From contig JAOTYS010000332.1 of assembly GCA_029861795.1 (NCBI GenBank), positions 1 through 5,498 of the forward strand: a stretch of 5,498 nt of DNA, read 5' to 3'. Below, piece after piece: positions 1 through 5,498 of this stretch; positions within the stretch are counted from its first letter, which is position 1, and the number at the start of each line of letters is the position of its first letter. The notes under the pieces are model-generated. The model had not been told where the DNA came from. It did no database searches and saw only the letters and a program-made list of their open reading frames with translations. The position numbers were made by a program, and so were the translations under genes. Source of the stretch: Gammaproteobacteria bacterium. GTDB taxonomy: Bacteria; Pseudomonadota; Gammaproteobacteria; Arenicellales; JAOTYS01.

Positions 1-1
1 T

Positions 2-430
2 GGCGACAAGACCTACTACGGCGCTACCTACGGCAAGATGAAACCGTACCACCTAGTGGGAAATGTGTTGCATCTGTCTGGGCACGTCCCGGTGGTCGAC
101 GGTGAAGTGGTTCATCCCGGTCGGCTTGGGGCCACGTTGAGCGTGGACCAAGGCTATGAGGCTGCGCGCATTACCGGTATTAACGTTCTCGCTGGCTTTA
201 AGCAGGCCTTGGGGGATCTGGATCGGATCATCGCGATTGTCAAATCGCTCAATTTTGTTGTCTGCGAACCCGATTTCTATGACGTGCACAAGGTATCCAG
301 CGGCCTCACCGATCTGTTGGCAGACGCATTCGGCGATGAGATTGGGATTGGATGCCGAGCTACCATCGGGGTGCAATCGCTCGCCCGCAATAACTGTTTT
401 GAAACCTGGATCAGCGCACAAGTGCGTTGA
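2..430 (+). CDS. RidA/YjgF-family protein, 5' truncated by window edge
   Basis: This is the C-terminal 142 residues of a RidA (YjgF/YER057c/UK114) family protein. The frame is open to the left edge, so the true start lies outside the window. The ATG at 38 sits just before the conserved strand (HLVGNVLHLSGHVP) and is probably internal. Family features seen are the early LxxSGxxP strand, the long helix with EAARITGINVLAGF, the VKSLNFV strand and PDFYD. Counted from the ATG at 38, Arg107 (in CRATIGV) and Glu122 (in FETWIS) match the substrate-binding Arg and the Glu conserved in active RidA proteins. The usual LP before the last strand reads LA here. RidA enzymes hydrolyse reactive imines and enamines made by amino-acid-degrading enzymes. 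The sequence looks closest to the group once annotated as endoribonuclease L-PSP-like group 1, which is less well characterised than RidA itself. The oxidoreductase gene starts 30 bases downstream, so co-transcription is likely. Confidence 0.88.
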   Translation, partial: GDKTYYGATYGKMKPYHLVGNVLHLSGHVPVVDGEVVHPGRLGATLSVDQGYEAARITGINVLAGFKQALGDLDRIIAIVKSLNFVVCEPDFYDVHKVSSGLTDLLADAFGDEIGIGCRATIGVQSLARNNCFETWISAQVR

Positions 431-460
431 TAAGCCGGCGTTGGGTGGGCTGGAGGAATC

Positions 461-2500
461 ATGGGACAGTATGACGCGCTGCTTAAGCCTTTCACGCTCA
501 AGCATCTCACCCTACGTAATCGGGTGATCAGCACCGCACATGCTCCTGCATATGCGGAAGATGCGATGCCCGGAGAGCGCTACCAGCTTTATCACGAGGA
601 AAAGGCCAAGGGCGGCATTGCTATGACCATGTTTGGCGGTTCATCCGTAGTGTCCCCGGATTGTCCCGCGACTTTTGGTCAACTTGATGTAGGGTTAGAC
701 CGCATCGTTCCGTATTTTCAGCAGTTCGCAGAGCGGGTGCATAAACACGGCGCAGCCATCATGTGCCAGATCTCCCACATGGGGCGACGCACTCGCTGGG
801 ACACTGGGAATTGGCTTTCTCCGGTGGCACCTTCCCCGGTGCGCGAGCCAGAGCATCGATCGTTCCCCAAAGTGATGGAGGACTGGGACTTCAAACGTAT
901 TCGTCGCGACTTCGCGGCATCGGCAAAGCGTTGCCAAGACGGCAATCTCGACGGCTGCGAGCTTTCCTACAATGCGCTTCATTTGATCCCGCAATTTTGG
1001 TCGCCAGCCGTGAATCGACGCACCGACGAATACGGCGGCAGTCTGGAGAATCGTCTGCGCTTCAGTCTTGAAGTATTAGAAGCGGTCCGTGAACAAGTCG
1101 GCAGCGACTACATCATCGGCATACGGATGTCCGGTGACGAGTTACTTGAAGAGGGGCTTTCGCCAGAGGAATGTCTGGAGATTGCCCACGTCATGGCGGA
1201 CACTGGTATGGTGGATTTTCTCAATGTGATGGGCTCTCAGCCTCAGGACTGGCGATCGCTGTCTGTGCAAATAGCCAACATGGCTTATCCGGTGGCGCCA
1301 TTTTTATATCTGGCGAGCAAGGTAAAGGCGGAGATTGACCTTCCGGTTATTCAGGCGCAACGAATTCCCGACGTCGCTACCGCTGCCCGCGCAGTGGAGG
1401 ATGGGCACGTCGATCTGGTTGGCATGACGCGGCCGCACATCGCGGATCCACATATTGTGAAAAAGCTGATGGAAGACCGCGTGAATGACATTCGTCAGTG
1501 TGTAGGGGCCAATTACTGCATCGACCGGATCTATGTGGGGGGTGAGGCGCTTTGCATCCAGAACCCCGCCACCGCACGCGAGGCCACTATGCCGCACGTG
1601 ATCACAAAGGCGCCACAAAAGAAGAGGGTGGTGGTGGTCGGCGCCGGGCCTGCCGGCATGGAAGCCGCGCGTGTGTGCGCAGAACGCGGGCACGACGTGG
1701 TGTTATTCGAGGCTCAGAATAGAACCGGTGGACAGATCAATATCGCCGCCAAGGCCACCTGGCGCGAATCACTATCCGGAATTGTTCGTTGGCTCGACGG
1801 GCAAGTACGCAAACTCGGTGTCGATCTGCGTCTAGAGACCGAAGTGACCGAAACCATGGTGCGTGATGAGAAGCCGAGACTGGTTATCGTGGCGACCGGC
1901 GGCCGACCCAACAAAGGTTATTTCAAAGGGGCCGATCTCACCGTCAGTACTTGGGATATCCTGCAAGCTAATGTCGATCCAGGGGAAAACGTTCTGCTGT
2001 TTGATGACAACGGTGATCACCAAGGCCCGTCGTGTGCCGAGTACTTGGCCAAGCAGGGCTCCAAGGTCGAACTGGTAACACCTGACAGATATACGGGTAT
2101 TGAGGTAGGAGGCACCAACTACCCGGTGCACCAGCGCGAGCTATACAAGGCAGGGGTAATACTCACACCGGATCTGAGATTAAGGGAGGCCTATCAAGAA
2201 GGTAACAGCCTAGTGACAGTGCTGCGTAACGAATACACCATGGAGGAAGAGGAGCGCGAGGTGGATCAAGTGGTGTGTGAGCATGGCACTTTGCCGTTGG
2301 ATGAGCTCTATTTCGCACTGAAGCCGTATTCCACTAACCTTGGGGAAGTGGATTTTCAGGCGCTCGAGAAAGGTGAACCGCAGTCTGTGGTAAACAATGT
2401 CGATGGTGAGTTTGCGCTGCTACGGGTGGGCGATGCCGTAAGTAGCCGCAATATTCATGCGGCTATTTATGATTCGCTAAGGTTCTGCAAGGACTTGTAG
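461..2500 (+). CDS. FMN/Fe-S/FAD oxidoreductase, N-methyl amino acid demethylase-like
   Basis: This is a 679-residue multidomain flavoprotein of the FadH / trimethylamine dehydrogenase class, at the usual length. Residues 5-340 are an old-yellow-enzyme TIM barrel binding FMN, with QISHMGRR (103-110), His174 and QFWSP (178-182), and NRRTDEYGGSLENR (185-198). Residues 347-365 form the Fe-S segment with Cys347, Cys353 and Cys365; the second cysteine expected from TMADH is Ala350. Residues 388-679 are an FAD/NAD(P)-binding part with GAGPAG (394-399), acidic Glu417, ATGG (478-481), a second Rossmann-like segment (511-541) and a terminal GDA (657-659). GGIAMTMFGGSSVVSP and the MGRRTRWDTG stretch resemble proteins annotated as N-methylproline demethylase and DgcA/StcD-like enzymes, recalled from memory. 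The likely role is cytoplasmic oxidative removal of an N-methyl group, but the substrate is inferred. GGAGG at 452-456, four bases before the ATG, supports this start. A 2,4-dienoyl-CoA reductase is the alternative. Confidence 0.9.
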   Translation: MGQYDALLKPFTLKHLTLRNRVISTAHAPAYAEDAMPGERYQLYHEEKAKGGIAMTMFGGSSVVSPDCPATFGQLDVGLDRIVPYFQQFAERVHKHGAAIMCQISHMGRRTRWDTGNWLSPVAPSPVREPEHRSFPKVMEDWDFKRIRRDFAASAKRCQDGNLDGCELSYNALHLIPQFWSPAVNRRTDEYGGSLENRLRFSLEVLEAVREQVGSDYIIGIRMSGDELLEEGLSPEECLEIAHVMADTGMVDFLNVMGSQPQDWRSLSVQIANMAYPVAPFLYLASKVKAEIDLPVIQAQRIPDVATAARAVEDGHVDLVGMTRPHIADPHIVKKLMEDRVNDIRQCVGANYCIDRIYVGGEALCIQNPATAREATMPHVITKAPQKKRVVVVGAGPAGMEAARVCAERGHDVVLFEAQNRTGGQINIAAKATWRESLSGIVRWLDGQVRKLGVDLRLETEVTETMVRDEKPRLVIVATGGRPNKGYFKGADLTVSTWDILQANVDPGENVLLFDDNGDHQGPSCAEYLAKQGSKVELVTPDRYTGIEVGGTNYPVHQRELYKAGVILTPDLRLREAYQEGNSLVTVLRNEYTMEEEEREVDQVVCEHGTLPLDELYFALKPYSTNLGEVDFQALEKGEPQSVVNNVDGEFALLRVGDAVSSRNIHAAIYDSLRFCKDL

Positions 2501-2545
2501 CTGTTAGTGATGCTGCTGAAAAACTCGATCAAAAGTATATCGGAT

Positions 2546-2700
2546 CATTCCCGCGAAGCCTGTCCCCGCAAAAACGGAGGAGCGGGAATCCAGTAATGCA
2601 TTAATTCTAGGAGACCTGGATTCTGGACTCCCGCTGGAGCCTGCCCTCGATCCCCGTTTTCGCGAGGACAGGCTCTGATCAGGGGCGGGAGTGGCGATGA
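2546..2700. repeat. REP/BIME-like composite inverted repeat, left of RAYT
   Basis: This 155-bp palindromic element lies between the oxidoreductase stop and the RAYT 3' end. The first half has ATTCCCGC (2547-2554) pairing perfectly with GCGGGAAT (2582-2589). A second, overlapping stem pairs GAATCCAG (2586-2593) with CTGGATTC (2616-2623) around the 10-bp palindrome TAATGCATTA (2594-2603). The second half carries the inverted counterpart, including a 13-bp stem with one mismatch: GAGCCTGCCCTCG (2637-2649) against CGAGGACAGGCTC (2663-2675). The element shares CCTGTCCCCG, an A-rich loop and GAATCCAG with the repeat at 3557-3663, so both belong to one family. Two inverted REPs around a short centre is the BIME arrangement. 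It could also stop or protect transcripts from the genes on either side, although no T-tract marks a classical terminator. Confidence 0.8.
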
Positions 2701-2715
2701 GTCTTTCAACATCAT

Positions 2716-3321
2716 CTACTGGATGCAGCCTTTCGCAATCGCCTTAGTCAGAATAGATCTTTCCAGCTCGCTCAGTCCTTCGCTAACAAAATCTCGATAT
2801 CTGCTTGCACGCCCTTTCGCTGTTCTATCAAGCTCAACATAGCCCGGATCGAAGTCTAGCCAACCGACCTTGGCCTTCCCGACCTTGGTTTGATAGCTCG
2901 ACCAGCGATAGTTCCCAGGATTTGCGACAAGGCAAGCGCGCACAGGGCTGAGTTCGACGTAACGCATGTAGTCCGACAGTTCGCCGTTACCGCCGATCCG
3001 GCTTACCGCATAAGTCATTTCCCAAAGCTTGGGACCGCGTCCGTTGGTGTGGTTTGCGCGCCGTGGCTGACGCTCTGCAATCTCGCCCATCAGCTTTTCC
3101 AGATTCCTGAATTCGGCTCCCGGGTCAACAATCAGCTCTAACCTATGGCTCAACAGACAATAAGCAAAGACTTTGATGCCGAGCGTCCGTTTCCACTGCT
3201 TAAGGTTTAACAGACAATGACGAAAGTCATCATCGCGGTCAAATACAGTGCGCCGATTGTGCGTGCACAGTACAACATGATGAGGGCAATAAGGTTGTGT
3301 GACATGCGCGTTCCTTGGCAT
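2716..3321 (-). CDS. REP-associated tyrosine transposase-like protein (RAYT), HUH motif lost
   Basis: This 201-residue protein belongs to the Y1 / IS200-like transposase superfamily (RAYT branch). Family features in order are the N-terminal MPRNAHV, PHHVVLCTHNRRTVF (13-27), the strand FAYCLLSHRLELIVDPG (52-68), LWEMTYAVS (99-107), and RYVELSPVRACLV (120-132) followed by NYRWSSY (137-143). Tyr121 is the likely catalytic tyrosine. Aligned without gaps to the usual AYxLMPNHVHLLVxP strand, both HUH histidines are replaced, by Arg60 and Glu62, while a His sits one position early at 59. Metal-dependent nicking is therefore doubtful. The protein stops at KGCIQ, where relatives usually continue with a basic tail, and the stop lies inside REP-like sequence. 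GGAGG at 3330-3334 (minus strand) stands 8 bases before the ATG and supports the start. RAYTs are thought to mobilise the REP palindromes that flank them, and such repeats lie on both sides here. The frame is otherwise intact, so it may be a recent loss of function or a repurposed protein. Confidence 0.85.
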   Translation of the reverse strand: MPRNAHVTQPYCPHHVVLCTHNRRTVFDRDDDFRHCLLNLKQWKRTLGIKVFAYCLLSHRLELIVDPGAEFRNLEKLMGEIAERQPRRANHTNGRGPKLWEMTYAVSRIGGNGELSDYMRYVELSPVRACLVANPGNYRWSSYQTKVGKAKVGWLDFDPGYVELDRTAKGRASRYRDFVSEGLSELERSILTKAIAKGCIQ

Positions 3322-3463
3322 GGTTGAATCCTCCGTCCATTGGAAGTGTGTGAGGTTAACAGTCTAAACCAGTCGAGCCCAGGGAACAACACAGGGTTCG
3401 TTTCAATGAATCACAACTTAAGATACTTCTATAGATAGTCGCTTTGTTGGCACGGTAGATTTA

Positions 3464-3492
3464 GGGACAGGCGCTCCATCCATAGCTGTCCC
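3464..3492. repeat. Short inverted repeat upstream of RAYT
   Basis: GGGACAG (3464-3470) and CTGTCCC (3486-3492) form a perfect 7-bp stem around a 15-base loop. It lies about 140 bases upstream of the RAYT start, in the otherwise featureless stretch 3322-3556. The only other pattern noted there is GAACCGA at 3503-3509 and again at 3520-3526. The dyad might be a regulatory site or a remnant of a repeat or transposon end. No clear promoter could be assigned in this stretch. Confidence 0.4.
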
Positions 3493-3556
3493 ACTTGACG
3501 GCGAACCGATTCACACAGTGAACCGAATTGTACACATGATCGGTCGTTGCTCTCTT

Positions 3557-3663
3557 GTCATTCCAGAAGCTTGTCCCCGTGAAAACGGGGAGCGCGTAGC
3601 GCTTATCCGGAATCCAGAGATTTCAATGATTTACTGGATGCCGGATAACGCCTGCCCCATGAC
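3557..3663. repeat. REP/BIME-like repeat, right of RAYT
   Basis: This is a chain of three adjacent hairpins, loosely enclosed by GTCAT (3557-3561) and ATGAC (3659-3663). CCCCGT (3575-3580) pairs with ACGGGG (3585-3590) around a GAAA tetraloop. AGCGC (3591-3595) pairs with GCGCT (3599-3603) around a 3-base loop. The third stem, starting TTATCCGG near 3603 and closing with CCGGATAA (3641-3648), has 14 pairs and one A-G mismatch around a 16-base loop. It shares TTGTCCCCG-type and GAATCCAG blocks with the element at 2546-2700 in the same orientation, so the RAYT gene is flanked by related repeats. It sits 38 bases past the transporter stop and could act as a 3' barrier for that transcript. Confidence 0.82.
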
Positions 3664-3701
3664 GGTGGTGAGTTTATGGGACAGCAGTAATTACATACCT
3701 T

Positions 3702-4673
3702 CTATCCTACTGGTCCCGGTGCCTTACCTGTCGCGGCGCCAGTTTGCTGGGTACGTAAGTCGACCAACGCACGTCCACTCACCGCCGCAAGTACTAACAC
3801 ACCTCCAATAAGCGTGTATTGGCTTGGAATTTCATTAATGAATAGCCATACCCAGATGGGGCCGAGCACAAACTCAACCAGCATCAACAGGGTTACTTCC
3901 GCAGCAGCCAGATGGCGCGCGGCCGCTATGAACATCCAATTGCCAAATCCCGACAACACCCCCCAAAGCAAACATAACAGCATATCCTGCGGCGGTATTA
4001 TCAGTTGCGATATGCTCACGACAGAGCAAATCAGACCCGTGATCAAACCGCTGATAATCAGAGTGGGCATCATGTTAATGCCACGCCTATTTCGCACGAT
4101 CACGGCGAAGCACGAGAATAGTAGTGCCGTCGCCAGCGCCATGACATTGCCAAACAATGAGCCCACACCAAATCCTTCGATCACCATTACTAAGATACCC
4201 ATCGCTGCAATGGTCATGGCAATCCATGTGCCGGTTCGCACTTTTTCACCGAGAAACAACCACGCTAGAACTGCCGTGATGAAGGGAATAGCACTGATGA
4301 TGAATAGAGTATTCGCCACCGTTGTGTGACTGAGTGAGAACACATAGCCGATCGGCGCCAAACCCATAAGCGAACCCGCCAGCAGACCGGGTGCACCAAT
4401 ACCGCGAAGTTGGTTCAACGCTCTAGCCCTGTGTTGAATGGCGAGAATGACTATTAAAACGGTGATCTGAGCCACAGCTCGATAGCTATTGATTTGCCAT
4501 GGTGTGGCGTGTTCTACATTGCGTAGAATCAGGCCGCCAAAGCTTAATCCTAGGGAGCTCAGCATGATAAGAGACACCGCCACGCGGTGATGTGCGGCGG
4601 TGGTTATCCCAGGGCGTGTAAGTTCGAGTAGTCGAGACAGACGGTCGACTACTGTAACGGAGTCACCTGCCAA
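3702..4673 (-). CDS. EamA-domain (DMT superfamily) transporter
   Basis: This 323-residue inner-membrane protein has ten predicted hydrophobic segments, at about 31-50, 64-80, 92-113, 116-140, 147-165, 170-193, 203-226, 231-250, 257-279 and 284-304. They form two EamA repeats of five helices. The repeat signatures are visible as IPFITAVLAWLFLGEK (129-144) and its counterpart LVEFVLGPIWVWLFINE (265-281), each with the usual acidic residue after the helix. EamA proteins move small metabolites, most often exporting amino acids, nucleobases or other solutes; the substrate cannot be read from the sequence. The length is slightly above the usual 280-300 because of a 30-residue polar N-terminus and a Gly/Pro/Ala-rich tail. 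The start is TTG, supported by a GGAGG six bases upstream; no in-frame ATG lies between it and an upstream TAA. It is divergent from the MFS gene across 489 bases and is followed by the REP repeat at 3557-3663. Confidence 0.9.
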   Translation of the reverse strand: MAGDSVTVVDRLSRLLELTRPGITTAAHHRVAVSLIMLSSLGLSFGGLILRNVEHATPWQINSYRAVAQITVLIVILAIQHRARALNQLRGIGAPGLLAGSLMGLAPIGYVFSLSHTTVANTLFIISAIPFITAVLAWLFLGEKVRTGTWIAMTIAAMGILVMVIEGFGVGSLFGNVMALATALLFSCFAVIVRNRRGINMMPTLIISGLITGLICSVVSISQLIIPPQDMLLCLLWGVLSGFGNWMFIAAARHLAAAEVTLLMLVEFVLGPIWVWLFINEIPSQYTLIGGVLVLAAVSGRALVDLRTQQTGAATGKAPGPVG

Positions 4674-4679
4674 GCTACG

Positions 4680-4684
4680 CCTCC
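4680..4684 (-). promoter_or_regulatory. Ribosome binding site setting a TTG start
   Basis: GGAGG on the minus strand lies six bases before TTG (4671-4673). The nearby ATG at 4684-4686 is out of frame and reaches TAG after three codons (ATG GAG GCG TAG). The first in-frame ATG is 36 codons into the transporter, within its first membrane helix. TTG is therefore the best start, and the rare start codon may lower expression. Confidence 0.7.
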
Positions 4685-4767
4685 ATGATTGTTATCAGCG
4701 AGTGCATTGATACTTTGTGATGGGACGAGGCGGCGAATGTACCAGATTATTCCTCAAGGGTAACTTG

Positions 4768-4785
4768 CCGGAAGCTATATTCCGG
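4768..4785. promoter_or_regulatory. Perfect dyad, candidate operator
   Basis: CCGGAA (4768-4773) and TTCCGG (4780-4785) form a perfect 6-bp inverted repeat around GCTATA. It lies in the divergent transporter intergenic region, about 95 bases upstream of the EamA start, and abuts the first base of the tandem array. It could be a repressor or activator site, or a remnant of the event that seeded the array. There is no proof of function. Confidence 0.35.
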
Positions 4786-5072
4786 GTACGCCTGAAGACG
4801 TACCTACAAAGGTGCCCATAAAATCGTGTAGGTTCGCCTTCAGGCGAACAAGCATCGGTGTACGCCTAAAGACGTACCTACAAAGGTGCCCATAAAATCG
4901 TGTAGGTTCGCCTTCAGGCGAACAAGCATCGGTGTACGCCTAAAGACGTACCTACAAAGATGCCCATAAAATCGTGTAGGTTCGCCTTCAGGCGAACAGG
5001 CATCGGTGTACTAAAGGCGTACCTACAAAGATGCCTATAAAATCGTGTAGGTTCGTCTTCAGGCGAACAAGC
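4786..5072. repeat. Tandem array of four 71-74 bp hairpin units
   Basis: The copies are 4786-4859, 4860-4933, 4934-5007 and 5008-5072 (the last is shorter). Copies 1 and 2 differ at one base and copies 2 and 3 at two. Copy 4 lacks three bases near its start, has three further substitutions and lacks the last few bases. A fragment, TTCGCCTTCAGGC, recurs at 5087-5099. Each unit has a left arm (unit bases 1-23) that is nearly the reverse complement of the right arm (42-64), with 20 of 23 matching in copy 1, around an 18-base centre. The right arm itself holds GTTCGCC-TTCA-GGCGAAC, a perfect 7-bp hairpin; in copy 4 one stem base changes (C to T), giving a G-T wobble. The left arm holds GTACG...CGTAC. 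The unit looks like a dispersed intergenic palindrome that has been tandemly amplified. It fills the gap between two divergent transporter genes, where it may affect both promoters or be transcribed as a leader. Confidence 0.93.
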
Positions 5073-5162
5073 GGAGGGGAAGCTGATTCGCCTTCAGGCT
5101 TCATCGCAAGTCACGGACGGGGTATTCTCGGAATCTGTCCCGCCAGCTAGAGTGCTGAGCTA

Positions 5163-5498
5163 ATGAGAACATTACGAGCGTCGCCGCTGTTAGTCCTCTG
5201 TTTCGGAGGCACTATCTTAGCCTTAGCGGTGGGCATGCGTCAGTCATTTGGGTTGTTTCTTCTCCCCATCATTAGTGACTTGGGCTGGGGTCGGGAGACT
5301 TTTTCGCTGGCGATCGCGATCCAAAATCTGGTCTGGGGATTAACCCAGCCATTTTTTGCAATGGCGGCCGATCGCTGGGGCACCCACCGAGCGGTTATGG
5401 TTGGCGGTGTGCTGTACACGATTGGGCTCTATTTCATGGCGAGTCCTTCCGGTGCTGTGGAGTTCTCCTTCACCGCCGGGGTATTGATCGGGCTGGCG
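5163..5498 (+). CDS. MFS transporter, 3' end beyond window
   Basis: These are the first 112 residues of a major facilitator superfamily permease, cut by the right edge. The frame is open from the ATG at 5163 to the window end, and a TAG at 5148-5150 closes it upstream, so this ATG is the only standard start. Helix 1 is about residues 8-25. It is followed by GMRQSFGLFLLPIISDLGWGRETFSLA (24-50), a pattern common in the oxalate/formate antiporter-like and monocarboxylate-type MFS branch. A second helix spans about 48-66, the loop ADRWGTHRA (69-77) matches MFS motif A, and two more helices begin after it. Substrate is unknown; a small organic anion or amino acid derivative would fit the branch. 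The Shine-Dalgarno sequence is weak, with only GAG or AGAG nearby. The hairpin array ends about 90 bases upstream, so the promoter must lie in or next to it. Confidence 0.87.
   Translation, partial: MRTLRASPLLVLCFGGTILALAVGMRQSFGLFLLPIISDLGWGRETFSLAIAIQNLVWGLTQPFFAMAADRWGTHRAVMVGGVLYTIGLYFMASPSGAVEFSFTAGVLIGLA

Noticed and set aside
53..505. 150-residue minus-strand reading frame
   Set aside because: It is antisense to the RidA gene and the start of the oxidoreductase, with no recognisable domain or ribosome binding site.
1304..1693. 129-residue minus-strand reading frame
   Set aside because: It lies opposite the conserved Fe-S and FAD-binding coding sequence and is Cys/His/Arg-rich in the way antisense shadows often are.
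2637..2675. Rho-independent terminator for the oxidoreductase operon
   Set aside because: The stem is strong but no T-tract follows it, and it is part of the repeat family; a stop or stabilising role is possible but not shown.
3518..3811. 97-residue plus-strand reading frame
   Set aside because: It runs through the REP repeat and then antisense to the transporter 3' end; its sequence is translated repeat.
3814..4329. 171-residue plus-strand reading frame
   Set aside because: It is antisense to the EamA transporter, whose membrane pattern is clear, and its translation shows no domain.
4675..4686. Three-codon reading frame ATG GAG GCG TAG before the EamA start
   Set aside because: It overlaps the GGAGG itself and probably arises by chance; a regulatory mini-ORF is possible but nothing else supports it.
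4786..5072. CRISPR array
   Set aside because: The whole 74-bp unit is conserved from copy to copy; there are no unique spacers between short repeats.

Overview
The window looks like a chromosomal stretch from a proteobacterium, most likely a gammaproteobacterium. The evidence is moderate GC, Shine-Dalgarno-led genes, and a REP-associated transposase-like gene flanked by palindromic REP/BIME-type repeats. The species cannot be named from this sequence.

Layout from left to right. (1) At the left edge, on +, is the 3' part of a RidA/YjgF-family gene (2-430). (2) Thirty bases later, in the same direction, is a complete 679-residue flavin oxidoreductase (461-2500). It belongs to the old-yellow-enzyme / 2,4-dienoyl-CoA reductase / trimethylamine dehydrogenase class and most resembles N-methylproline or dimethylglycine demethylase-like members. 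The two genes look like an operon. Oxidative N-demethylation makes iminium-type products and RidA proteins hydrolyse imines and enamines, so the pairing is functionally sensible, though the substrate is inferred. (3) From 2546 to 3663 there is a repeat island: a 155-bp composite inverted repeat, a RAYT (REP-associated tyrosine transposase-like) gene on - (2716-3321), and a second repeat of the same family (3557-3663). The RAYT has lost both histidines of its HUH metal site and ends early, inside REP-like sequence. (4) On - is a complete EamA/DMT-type ten-helix transporter (3702-4673). It starts at TTG behind a strong GGAGG. (5) The 489-bp divergent intergenic region holds a perfect dyad and, directly joined to it, a tandem array of four 71-74 bp units, each an imperfect long inverted repeat, plus a fragment of a fifth. 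(6) At the right edge, on +, is the first 112 residues of an MFS transporter.

The possible theme is uptake or export of a small, perhaps methylated, amine or amino acid and its demethylation. The oxidoreductase, RidA and two transporters fit that, but the RAYT/REP island separates the enzymes from the transporters and no direct co-regulation is visible. The two most unusual items are the intact-looking RAYT reading frame without its HUH histidines and the tandem hairpin array between the divergent transporter genes.
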